Assembly (NCBI GenBank): GCA_030603685.1
Contig: JAUVXG010000024.1
Span: forward strand, 1-37,229
Origin: Pleomorphomonas sp.
Lineage (GTDB): Bacteria; Pseudomonadota; Alphaproteobacteria; Rhizobiales; Pleomorphomonadaceae
Direction of reading: 5' to 3'
DNA: 37,229 bases
The notes beneath the pieces are model-generated. The model did no database searches. It saw only the letters and a program-made list of their open reading frames with translations, and was not told the origin of the DNA. Position 1 is the first letter of the stretch, and the number at the start of each line of letters is the position of its first letter. Below, piece after piece: positions 27,001 through 34,239 of the stretch. A program made the translations under genes and the position numbers.

Positions 27001-27671
27001 GCCGTTGGTTCTCCTTGCTCCACCGGAAGTCCTGCCGCCTCCCACTCGCTGACACCATCGAGAATCTTGCGCGCCCGATAACCCTTTGCCGTCAACAAGG
27101 CCACCGCCTGATCAGACATGAGGCAGAACGGACCTCGGCAGTAGGCGACGATGGCTCGGTCTGCCGGTAGATCGGCCAGACGCCTTTCCAGTTCGTCGAG
27201 GGGCAAAGATCGGGCGAAGGGCAGATGGCCGGCGCTGAACTCGTTGGCGGGGCGCACGTCGATCATGACGATTTCCCCTTGTCGTGCCTTTTCAAGCAGG
27301 CTCTCCCGGCCTTCCGAAACCAGGGTGTCCGGCTGAGCCGTCATCTGCTCCAACGCCATGCGCAACTCGACCAAATGCTCCTCGGCGGTTTCGCGTAGCG
27401 TGACCCATAACTGCGACACGTCCCTGCCACTCAGCCGGTAGTAAATGTACTTGCCGTCTCGCCGGGTCTCGACCAGGCGGGCCTCCCGCAGCGCCTTGAG
27501 ATGGGCGCTAGCGAGCCGCATGTCGATACCGGCTTGAGAAGCCAACAACTCGACGCTCTTCTCGCCTTGGGCCAGTAACTCGACCAACTCCAGACGCTTC
27601 GGACTCGCGAGTGCTTTGCCGATTCGAGCGACCTGTTCGTATAGCAGGTCCTTTGGTGATCGCTTGTTCAT
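26997..27671 (-). CDS. ArsR-family regulator fused to a rhodanese domain
   Basis: 224 residues from the ATG at 27671 (MNKRSPKDLLYEQ); an ATG two codons earlier is possible. Winged helix-turn-helix (about 15-95: LASPKRLELVELLAQG, SQAGIDMRLASAHLKALREARLV), then a rhodanese domain (about 120-220) with VMIDVRPANEFSAGHLPFA and an active loop AYCRGPFCLMS (two Cys). No metal-binding Cys cluster is seen in the ArsR part, so sensing is more likely through persulfide or oxidised sulfur on the rhodanese Cys. Its operator is the dyad immediately upstream; it probably represses its own three-gene operon. Confidence 0.9.
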   Translation of the reverse strand: MNKRSPKDLLYEQVARIGKALASPKRLELVELLAQGEKSVELLASQAGIDMRLASAHLKALREARLVETRRDGKYIYYRLSGRDVSQLWVTLRETAEEHLVELRMALEQMTAQPDTLVSEGRESLLEKARQGEIVMIDVRPANEFSAGHLPFARSLPLDELERRLADLPADRAIVAYCRGPFCLMSDQAVALLTAKGYRARKILDGVSEWEAAGLPVEQGEPTA

Positions 27672-27679
27672 CCACATAT

Positions 27680-27695
27680 TCTAACGATTATTAGA
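27680..27695. promoter_or_regulatory. Operator of the ArsR-rhodanese operon
   Basis: TCTAA-CGATTA-TTAGA inverted repeat in an AT-rich stretch, 8 bases before the start codon. This spacing and base composition are typical of ArsR-family operators. Confidence 0.65.
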
Positions 27696-27739
27696 TTGTA
27701 GGTCAATCTTTGTGTCGTAGCCCATCGTCTGGCCAGCCA

Positions 27740-28145
27740 GCACCTCCTGAGAAGCGTGTGGCCGAGTTCGAGCGGGATCTGATCTCCGGACTTGGCGAGA
27801 TCGGGCTTAGTCTCAGGACCGACGGCAGGATCGTCGAGAGCGACTTCGACGCGGACGGGCGGCATTTCGTCGTTGCCACCGGCGCCAATCGCGGCAACAA
27901 GACGACCTTCCTGCGCAGTCTCGGCCTCGCCTTCCTGATGATGCAGGCCGGACTGATGGTACTGGCCACCGTCTTCTCGGCAGCGTCGCCCACCAGATCC
28001 TCAGTCAAGTCCGCAAGGAGGAGGACGCTGACATCCGCTTGAGCAAGCTCGACGAAGAACACGCCCGCATGGATGACTTCGCCGAGGCCGCCACCCACCG
28101 CTCGCTGTTCCTGTCCAATGGGTCCTTCGCCGCCACCACTGCTGT
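27740..28145 (+). pseudogene. MutS-like ATPase domain remnant
   Basis: Internal fragment of a MutS-related protein. It reads FERDLISGLGEIGLSLRTDG, then FVVATGANRGNKTTFLRSLG (Walker A with Asn in place of the usual Gly or Ser) and LMMQAGLMVLATVFSA. A frameshift near 27985 leads to SQVRKEEDADIRLSKLDEEH and SLFLSNGSFAATT. Both ends are missing: the 3' side runs into the IS4 fragment and the 5' side into the ArsR-rhodanese promoter region. Confidence 0.75.
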
Positions 28146-28147
28146 CC

Positions 28148-28660
28148 GGTTAAAATCTATGGAGAGGGTACATGGCATTGATTCTACTCGCCTTCAGACG
28201 TTATCCGTGTTCTGGACACGAGCAGGAGATCAACGCCATGCAGCATCACAATAGAGTCTTTCATCAGTTGCAGCGCCATATTCCGTGGGCGACCTTCGAT
28301 CGTCTTGTGGAAGACTACAGAGCCGTCCATCGCGTCCGTCGTCTGCCGTCCCAGAGCCAGCTTCAGGCGCTTCTATTTGGTCAATTGTCCGGCGCGGTCA
28401 GCCTGCGCGAGATCGAGGCGGCGATGAGCAGCCACCGGAGCCGGCTCTATCATGTCGGCGCCAAGCTGCCCGCCCGCTCGACGCTGTCCGATGCCAATGC
28501 CAAGCGGCCCTGGCGGCTGTTTGCCGACCTGTTCACCCATATGGCGCAGGCAGCCAGCAGGCGGACGCGCCCGCAGATGAACGACGCAGTAGGGATCATC
28601 GACGCCACCCATAAGCAAGGCATCTGCAAAGTACATCTGGTCTCCTATTGGCGATATGCG
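28148..28660 (+). mobile_element. IS4-family insertion sequence fragment
   Basis: The left end probably begins near 28148-28155 (CTGTCCGGTTAAAAT), exactly where the MutS-like sequence stops, which suggests insertion into that gene. The right part of the element is missing beyond about 28645. Confidence 0.6.
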
Positions 28661-28681
28661 TTTTGGAGTAGGTCGAGATAG
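28238..28681 (+). pseudogene. IS4-family transposase, 3'-truncated
   Basis: From the ATG at 28238 (MQHHNRVFHQLQRHIPWATF) the frame shows the DUF4372-type N-terminal domain and LLFGQLSGAVSLREIEAAM, then RSTLSDANAKRPWRLF and the first catalytic Asp in VGIIDATH. After about 28640 the sequence becomes unrelated and stops at 28681. The remaining two-thirds of the DDE domain is absent. Confidence 0.8.
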
Positions 28682-28704
28682 CGAAGCAGCGCGGAATGCA
28701 AGAC

Positions 28705-29277
28705 TTATCGTTCCGTCGCCTGCCACGTGACGTCCATTGGCCAAGCTCGCGAAAGCCACGGGACGGAAAAATGCCCGTAGAAAATGGAGAGCTGCTGTTC
28801 GGCAATCTCGGGATCAACATGGGCTATTCGCGCCAGGTACAGAGCCGAGGCCAAACCGGAGCGGTCCGCTCCGGCCTTGCAGTGGACCAGCAAGGGCTTG
28901 GGGGCCTCAGCCAAGGTTCTGGTGAGAGCGTCGACGCGGGCAGGCGAGAGGACCTCGTGATCCGACATCGGAAAGTCTACCAATGTCAGACCGAGTTGCT
29001 CCGCAGCCTTGCGTTCGGCTTCGTACCACGGCGCCCCTGGATGGGCGCCGCGCAGGTTCAGGATCGATCGGATATGCTCTTCCTTCTGGTAGAGGACGAG
29101 CCGCTCTGGCGTGGGCTGATTTGACCGGTAAAGCTCCCCCGCAACGACGCTGTGGAAGTTCCCGCTGCGCTGAAGCTGCCAGAGATAGAGACCAAGACCG
29201 GCGAAGCCAATCAGCAGCGTGAGTATCGAGAGCCGAAGAAGTTTGCGAAGGGTCATGAACATTCCCGCTTTGCGCAT
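28705..29277 (-). CDS. Membrane-anchored dual-specificity/tyrosine phosphatase-like protein
   Basis: 190 residues. One N-terminal membrane helix (ILTLLIGFAGLGLYLWQL) followed by an exported or periplasmic phosphatase domain with the signature LVHCKAGADRSGL (Cys133, Arg139) and a candidate general acid in DFPMSDHEV. Related bacterial enzymes act on phospholipid or inositol phosphates as well as on protein Tyr. It is the last gene of the ABC-2 transporter operon, 30 bases after the calcium-binding protein gene. The start could also be Met6 or Met8, which follow a GGGA site. Confidence 0.85.
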   Translation of the reverse strand: MRKAGMFMTLRKLLRLSILTLLIGFAGLGLYLWQLQRSGNFHSVVAGELYRSNQPTPERLVLYQKEEHIRSILNLRGAHPGAPWYEAERKAAEQLGLTLVDFPMSDHEVLSPARVDALTRTLAEAPKPLLVHCKAGADRSGLASALYLARIAHVDPEIAEQQLSIFYGHFSVPWLSRAWPMDVTWQATER

Positions 29278-29307
29278 CCCCGCCGAGAGCGCGATCTGAA
29301 GACTGGG

Positions 29308-29922
29308 TTAGTCAGCCTGTTCGGCTCCACCCGCATCCTTCTTGATCGTCTGCTCCACTGCAATCTCGCCGGGCAACTGCAACGTGACGCTCAGAGTTTT
29401 GGCCGACTGCATGGTTGCATAGATCGAGTTCGGATTTGCGCGAAGATGTCCGGCCGCGCCGCTATCATCGATATGGATCCGTGCGTCGCCGTGGGCTGGA
29501 ACAGTGAGGTCCGGGTGGGCGATGTAGGCTTCCTTGGCGCCCGTGTCGACGTCGGTCAGCGTATAGTAGAGGGTAAAGCCTGACAGTGGCTTGGCGGCGT
29601 CGTTGATCACCTGAATCTCCAGATGATCAGGAGCGTCCTTGTGTGCGACCTGGTCAACATTGTTCTCCACGAGAAGCTCGCCGATGTGAAATGATGCGGG
29701 GGATCCGCCCGGCTGGATCGGGCTTGGGGCAAAGACCGGCGCCTTGTCGGCAAGGTCGTTCTGCCCGTCGCCATCGGTATCGGGATTCAGCGGGTCGGTT
29801 TGTAGCAGTTTCTCCGCCGCATCGGGTACGCCATCCCCATCGCTGTCTTGGCCGGCAGCATGAGCCGTCCCGGCTGCGATGAACATGAGGAGCGAAAGAG
29901 CAATCAGGCGTTGGGTCATCAT
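29308..29922 (-). CDS. Exported calcium-binding (thrombospondin type-3/EF-hand-like) protein
   Basis: About 204 residues. A clear signal peptide (RLIALSLLMFIAAGTAHA) precedes two Asp-rich loops, DSDGDGVPDAAEK and DTDGDGQNDLADK, the form of thrombospondin type-3 or EF-hand-like calcium sites. A beta-rich domain follows (LEIQVINDAAKPLSGFTLYYTLTDVDTGAKEAY in pieces), with an immunoglobulin-like appearance. An AGGAG site sits within the last codons of the upstream permease, and the genes overlap. It probably acts in the periplasm next to the transporter; the ligand is unknown. Confidence 0.82.
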   Translation of the reverse strand: MMTQRLIALSLLMFIAAGTAHAAGQDSDGDGVPDAAEKLLQTDPLNPDTDGDGQNDLADKAPVFAPSPIQPGGSPASFHIGELLVENNVDQVAHKDAPDHLEIQVINDAAKPLSGFTLYYTLTDVDTGAKEAYIAHPDLTVPAHGDARIHIDDSGAAGHLRANPNSIYATMQSAKTLSVTLQLPGEIAVEQTIKKDAGGAEQAD

Positions 29923-30908
29923 CAATTCTCCTTGGTAAGACGATTTGGTTGGATGGGTCGCAGCAAGACAAGTCCGCCGAGGCCGAGGGTAAAGAGCAGG
30001 AGGAACAGCGCATCGCCACGTTTGTCGGCCCAGATCACGCCCAGCGTCTTGCCGGTGTAGGTGTCCTTGATGCCGAGCACCGCGAAGGTGAGCCGCTCGT
30101 AGTGTTTGGTGACCGACGAGATCTCGATACCGTTGCGCACCGTCTCATAGCCGGCGAAGCCCGCCTTGATGCGGTCCTGTTCGGCTTTGGGGACAGCGAG
30201 CTGGGCAAAGACACCCCCGACAACCTGATTGTCGGGATCGAGGGTGTCACCTACCTGCGGCGCCACCAGTACGACCACGAGCCAGAGGGCGAAGGCATAG
30301 AGCAACCCGCTAGCGGGGGCCTTCAGCCAGAGACTGAGTGCAAAGCCGACAACGAAGATGCCGGTCAAGTACAGTACCGATCCGGCCCAGGCCAAAGCGA
30401 GGCGAAGCAAATCCTCGATCCCGAGGCCCGCCCCGGAGCCAATCATCAGCACGAGAGCCGAGGTGGAGAAAACCACGACAAGGACCACGCCGACCAATCC
30501 GGCTCCGCCGATAATCTTGGCGGCGAGAAACTGCCAGTTATTCAGCGGTCGCGTCAGGATCAAGGCGAGCGTCTGCCGTCCCCGCTCTTCGACCGCGGCA
30601 CGGTAACCGGCGATCAGTGCGATCACCGCTCCCATAATCTCAATCTGCTCGATTGTTCCGCGCATCAGCTTGAGCGGGTAGAACTCGGGAGCGGCGATCG
30701 AGCTGAGTTCTTTGCCAAGGGCCAGCAACTGCTCCTTTGCCAGCGCGTAAGTGGCAACATCGGTGCGCATGGCAATTGTGCCGGCAATCAGCGAAATCAA
30801 CGCCGCCGTTCCAAGTGCCAAGGTCGCAACCAGCAGGAAACGATCTCGCAGGGCAACGCGGGCGTCCTTGAGCGCGATGGTCACGATGGCCGAAGGAATC
30901 CTAGGCAT
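29922..30908 (-). CDS. ABC-2 type transporter permease
   Basis: 328 residues with about six membrane helices (LVATLALGTAALISLIAGTI; a second block around residues 145-235; LFLLLFTLGLGGLVLL at the end) and a large loop after helix 1. The pattern RDRFLLV...RGRQTLALILTRPLNNWQFLAAKI is typical of NosY/ABC-2 permeases. It overlaps the second permease by 8 bases. The two permeases and the ATPase would form a heterodimeric exporter or a complex that acts on periplasmic proteins. Confidence 0.85.
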   Translation of the reverse strand: MPRIPSAIVTIALKDARVALRDRFLLVATLALGTAALISLIAGTIAMRTDVATYALAKEQLLALGKELSSIAAPEFYPLKLMRGTIEQIEIMGAVIALIAGYRAAVEERGRQTLALILTRPLNNWQFLAAKIIGGAGLVGVVLVVVFSTSALVLMIGSGAGLGIEDLLRLALAWAGSVLYLTGIFVVGFALSLWLKAPASGLLYAFALWLVVVLVAPQVGDTLDPDNQVVGGVFAQLAVPKAEQDRIKAGFAGYETVRNGIEISSVTKHYERLTFAVLGIKDTYTGKTLGVIWADKRGDALFLLLFTLGLGGLVLLRPIQPNRLTKEN

Positions 30909-31833
30909 CCGGGCCTCCCTTGGTCATGTCGAGCTTCAGGCAACTACTCAGCGCGAAGGCGAACGCCGCGGCCCCGGTGAGGATCAGCACGACGAGCGGA
31001 GGGACCGTGCCCCGAGGGGGCAATCCGGCAGGGAGATAGCCCAGGAGTTCGGCGCCGAGATATTTGTAGGCCTCGGCCAGCGAGATTGGTCCGAGCAACG
31101 CTGCACTCCAGTCGAAGATCGCGGTCTGTGGCGCCGGGGCAAGGGCGGAAACCGGATTGATTGCGGCCGTGGGCAGGATATTGCCGGTTAAGGCTGGCAC
31201 CACGAACGTCAGCGTCAGCCACAATACCGCCGGCATCAAAAGCCCCGCGGTCTCGCTTTGTGCCCGGGCACTCGAACCGATCGCGATCAGTCCGAAGGTC
31301 ATCATGTAGAACCAGCCAAGTCCGAAAAAGGTAGCTAGTCGCACCCATTCGTTCGCGCGGACATGAATCGACGGCAGAATGAGAAAGGTCAGCACCCCCA
31401 CAATGGCAGCCAATCCGATCAGCCCGGCTATGCCCTCCGCCAAAGCTGCGATCTTGCCGCGCGCGTAATCGAGACGATCGAGCGGCCGTGTACCGATCAA
31501 CGGGAGAACGCCCGCGCGACGGTCGGCTTCGACCATGCGGTGACCGATCACGATGGCGGAAAACGCCCCCACCAGGCTGATGTAGATCGTTAGGTTGCGT
31601 AACAACGCCAGCGGCGACCCTTGTGTCACAGGGTTGGGTGGAGCCACCTGTCCGTTTTGTTCGAACCACGCGACGGCGCTCGCGTAGATGCCGTCGACGG
31701 TAATCGTGGCCGACCAGCCAAGATAGGCCGACGCCAGAACGAGCAGAGCGAAGAGCCCGGCGATCAGTGCGATCGTGCGCTCACGGAGAAGCCCGGCTAG
31801 GGCATGTCTTTCTATGAGGATGGAGGGCTTCAT
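30901..31833 (-). CDS. ABC-2 type transporter permease
   Basis: 310 residues with about six helices and an extracytoplasmic loop after helix 1 (TVDGIYASAVAWFEQNGQV). The conserved segment GHRMVEADRRAGVLPLIGTRPLDRLDYARGK (in parts) is the cytoplasmic coupling region typical of this family. The start codon overlaps the ATPase stop (ATGA), so expression is coupled. Confidence 0.85.
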   Translation of the reverse strand: MKPSILIERHALAGLLRERTIALIAGLFALLVLASAYLGWSATITVDGIYASAVAWFEQNGQVAPPNPVTQGSPLALLRNLTIYISLVGAFSAIVIGHRMVEADRRAGVLPLIGTRPLDRLDYARGKIAALAEGIAGLIGLAAIVGVLTFLILPSIHVRANEWVRLATFFGLGWFYMMTFGLIAIGSSARAQSETAGLLMPAVLWLTLTFVVPALTGNILPTAAINPVSALAPAPQTAIFDWSAALLGPISLAEAYKYLGAELLGYLPAGLPPRGTVPPLVVLILTGAAAFAFALSSCLKLDMTKGGPDA

Positions 31834-32576
31834 GCGGCGTCCTCCCGACCGGGCACGACGCTGAGATAAAGTTCCTCCAACGCCGCTTCATCACCGTAGC
31901 GCGCGCTGACCGCCTCGATCCGATCGTGAAATACCAGCTGGCCATGGGACAACACGCCAATGGACGAGCAGCTGCGCGCCACCTCGCTCAGCAAATGAGT
32001 GTTCATGAAGATGGTCATACCGTCGGCATTGAGCCGCTCGATCACCTCTCGCAGCATGCGCACGCCCATGGGATCGAGCCCGGAAGTCGGCTCGTCGAGA
32101 AAAAGGATCGAGGGACGATGTACGATCGCCTGGGCCAGGCCTACCCGCTGCCGCATCCCCTTGGAGAAGGTGCCGAGGCGGCGATCGGCCAAATCGCGAA
32201 TCTGGAGGAAGTCCATGACCTCCTCGACCCGCTCGCGCGCATCATCGATCTGCGACAGCGAGGCGAAGAAGCGCAAATTTTCGCGCGTACTCAGTGCATC
32301 GTAGAGCCGCACGTTCTCAGGCAGATAGCCGATCTGGCGGCGGAGCTGGACGACATTGCGCCTGGCATCGCAGCCAGCCACGATCGCCTCTCCCGAGCTT
32401 GGTTCGAGCAGCGTGGTCAGCAGCCGGATCGTGGTGGTCTTGCCTGCCCCGTTGTGTCCCAGAAAGCCGAATATCTCACCTTTCGGAATGTCCAGGTTCA
32501 GTGGATGGAGCGCGGTAAATTCGCCGTAACGGCAACTCAGGTTGTGTGTGGTGATAGCCAGCTTCGCTTCGGACAT
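31830..32576 (-). CDS. ABC transporter ATP-binding protein (NosF-like)
   Basis: 248 residues from the ATG at 32576, which has a GGAGGG site; the frame is open upstream, but that part is leader. Walker A GHNGAGKTTT, Q-loop GYLPENVRLY, signature FSKGMRQRVG, Walker B ILFLDEPTSGLD and switch His in NTHLLSEVA are all intact. First gene of the five-gene operon. A degenerate copy of the locus-wide CTTAC box lies 63 bases upstream. Confidence 0.92.
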   Translation of the reverse strand: MSEAKLAITTHNLSCRYGEFTALHPLNLDIPKGEIFGFLGHNGAGKTTTIRLLTTLLEPSSGEAIVAGCDARRNVVQLRRQIGYLPENVRLYDALSTRENLRFFASLSQIDDARERVEEVMDFLQIRDLADRRLGTFSKGMRQRVGLAQAIVHRPSILFLDEPTSGLDPMGVRMLREVIERLNADGMTIFMNTHLLSEVARSCSSIGVLSHGQLVFHDRIEAVSARYGDEAALEELYLSVVPGREDAA

Positions 32577-32638
32577 CGGACCCTCCATTGGAACGGAGGC
32601 AGACTGGCAGGTGCATCCGAGGAACATCTTTTCGGGAT

Positions 32639-32654
32639 CTTACAAATCATTGAG
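32639..32654. promoter_or_regulatory. Degenerate regulatory box upstream of the ABC operon
   Basis: CTTAC-AAATCA-TTGAG. The left half and the AAA spacer match the boxes at 34213 and 36370; the right half matches 3 of 5. Same orientation relative to the minus-strand operon. Confidence 0.4.
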
Positions 32655-32663
32655 AAATGGGAT

Positions 32664-32712
32664 TTGCCCTGGGCCTCCGCCTCTCAAGGAGAGAGCCGGA
32701 GGCCCAGGGCAA
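32664..32712 (-). terminator. Strong hairpin terminator after the COG4705 gene
   Basis: Perfect arms TTGCCCTGGGCCTCCG and CGGAGGCCCAGGGCAA, continuing inward through CTCTC/GAGAG to about 22 pairs with one mismatch. It begins 11 bases after the stop of the minus-strand gene. The trailing T-run is weak, so termination may need assistance, but it clearly separates the two operons. Confidence 0.65.
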
Positions 32713-32722
32713 GAGGATGGAT

Positions 32723-33508
32723 TTACCGGGAGCGGCCGCGAGAGAAGGTCATCGCGGCGACAGTCAGGACGATCACGCCAAGGAAGCCGAGACTGGTCGG
32801 AATCGTGCCGAAGCCCAGACCGCCATACTCGGCCGGTTGCGAAAGCAGATCGCCCAAAGAGGCCCCGAGCGGTCTCGTAAAGATGTAGCACAACCAGAAA
32901 GCCCAGAGCCCGTCGAGCTTCAGCGCAAAATAGCCGGAGGCATGCGAGGCAATGATTAGGCCGAAGAGAATCCCCGTCGCCAAATAACCAAGGCCAAATT
33001 GTTCAGCGACCAAGTCGCCGGCTGCCGTGCCCAAGGCAAAGGTGAACAGGATAGCCAACCAGTAAAAGCTTTCACGTCGGGTAGTGAAGACTTCATGGAT
33101 TGACAGTGTGCCCTCGAAGGCAAACCACGTTGCGAATGTACCGGCCAACGCCAGCATGAAGAAGAGCGTCGAGGCGATCAGGGGCACCCCCAGATTGTCC
33201 GTCAGATTGTCCGTCACGAGTGTGCCGACAATTGAGATGAGCACCACGGCCGCCCAATAAGCGCTGGGTACATACCGGCGCTGTGAGAACTGCCACCACA
33301 GTGCGATGACGAGGACCATGCTCATGAACAGCGTAGTTGCGGTCAAACCGAGTCCCAAATTGACCGCCAGGTAGTCGGCGGCCGTCTCGCCCATCGTCAC
33401 CGCCATCAGCTTGATCAGCCAGAATGCAGGTGTCGCTTCGGGCACGCGGTTGGGCTGGTTGGGATCGATTTCGCGAGCCTCGGCTTCGAAGATATCTTGG
33501 TAGGTCAT
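32723..33508 (-). CDS. COG4705-type multi-pass membrane protein
   Basis: 261 residues, about eight helices. It carries four internal quasi-repeats with a conserved Gly/Asp: TMGETAADYLAVNLG, VTDNLTDNLGVPL, LGTAAGDLVAEQFG and RPLGASLGDLLSQP. This pattern belongs to the COG4705 family of uncharacterised membrane-anchored proteins often found in metal or envelope-stress loci. Second gene after the secreted protein (gap 7 bases), with a GAGG site. Confidence 0.8.
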   Translation of the reverse strand: MTYQDIFEAEAREIDPNQPNRVPEATPAFWLIKLMAVTMGETAADYLAVNLGLGLTATTLFMSMVLVIALWWQFSQRRYVPSAYWAAVVLISIVGTLVTDNLTDNLGVPLIASTLFFMLALAGTFATWFAFEGTLSIHEVFTTRRESFYWLAILFTFALGTAAGDLVAEQFGLGYLATGILFGLIIASHASGYFALKLDGLWAFWLCYIFTRPLGASLGDLLSQPAEYGGLGFGTIPTSLGFLGVIVLTVAAMTFSRGRSR

Positions 33509-33515
33509 AGCGGCC

Positions 33516-34133
33516 TCACTTGGTCAGTTGGGCCAGAGCCTGAGCGGCAAAGGCATCGGCGTGGGCGTCATCGTCGGCATTGCATCGCTCGACCGCCTTT
33601 GCCTGAAGATCGGCGATGGCAGGCGACGCGGCGCTTTGTGCGAGTTTGGCCCGAACCTGGCCGATCATCTCTTCGCAGGGCAGCGGATGCCCCGAGGCAT
33701 CCGTTACGTCGATGCCGGCGACTTGCTGGACCGGTCCTGTGGCTTTCGGCACGGGCGCTGCCAGCACCTGCTGCAAATTGGCGAGTGCCGTATTGATGCT
33801 TTCCGCATCAGGCTTGCTGGCCCGCAACGCGGAGAAGGCCTGGTCGGCCGCGCCATCCACCATCCCCCAAGCGGCCGGATCGACCTTGCGCAAGCGCGAT
33901 GCGTTGTCGTCCCACAGCGTTTCCAGGTCGGTGATGCGGTGTTCCGCTGCGGCAAAATCACCCGACTTGGCGATCGCCCGTGTGCTGGCGACAATGGTGC
34001 TATAGGCCGACAGGTCTCCGAGACCCGGCCCGCCTTGTGCCTGTTGGGGCGCTGCAACAAGGCTCGTCTCAACCAGTGTAAAGGCAGCGACGGGTATTGC
34101 GATCAGCGCGGCGGATAGGAGTAGATTTCGCAT
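33516..34133 (-). CDS. Secreted alpha-helical protein of unknown function
   Basis: 205 residues with an N-terminal signal peptide (LLLSAALIAIPVAAFTLVET). The mature part is helical: LETLWDDNASRLRKVDPAAWGMVDGAADQAF, ALANLQQVLAAP. Two cysteines (PLPCEEMIG and ERCNADDDAHAD) may form a disulfide, and the C-terminal Asp/His cluster could bind metal. Similar periplasmic proteins occur with COG4705 genes. Preceded by an AAGGA site that lies within an inverted repeat. Confidence 0.75.
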   Translation of the reverse strand: MRNLLLSAALIAIPVAAFTLVETSLVAAPQQAQGGPGLGDLSAYSTIVASTRAIAKSGDFAAAEHRITDLETLWDDNASRLRKVDPAAWGMVDGAADQAFSALRASKPDAESINTALANLQQVLAAPVPKATGPVQQVAGIDVTDASGHPLPCEEMIGQVRAKLAQSAASPAIADLQAKAVERCNADDDAHADAFAAQALAQLTK

Positions 34134-34138
34134 GCGGT

Positions 34139-34179
34139 ATTCCTTCGAGCGAGCTGCGATTGGCGTCCTTCGAAGGAAT
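34139..34179 (-). promoter_or_regulatory. Inverted repeat covering the ribosome binding site of the secreted-protein gene
   Basis: Perfect 10-bp arms: ATTCCTTCGA at 34139-34148 and TCGAAGGAAT at 34170-34179. On the transcript the proximal arm contains the GAAGGA ribosome binding site, so pairing would hide it. The distal arm is also part of the palindrome TCCTTCGAAGGA. Confidence 0.45.
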
Positions 34180-34212
34180 GACTGAGTGGTCGCGTTTTTT
34201 CCTCGCGAGGGA

Positions 34213-34228
34213 CTTACAAATTCGTAAG
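34213..34228. promoter_or_regulatory. Regulatory box CTTAC-N6-GTAAG
   Basis: CTTAC-AAATTC-GTAAG, followed by AACCC; same form and orientation as the box at 36370. It lies 80 bases upstream of the secreted-protein gene, between the stop of the DedA-PAP2 gene and the next operon. Probable binding site of the response regulator at 36447. Confidence 0.55.
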
Positions 34229-34239
34229 AACCCTGGCGG

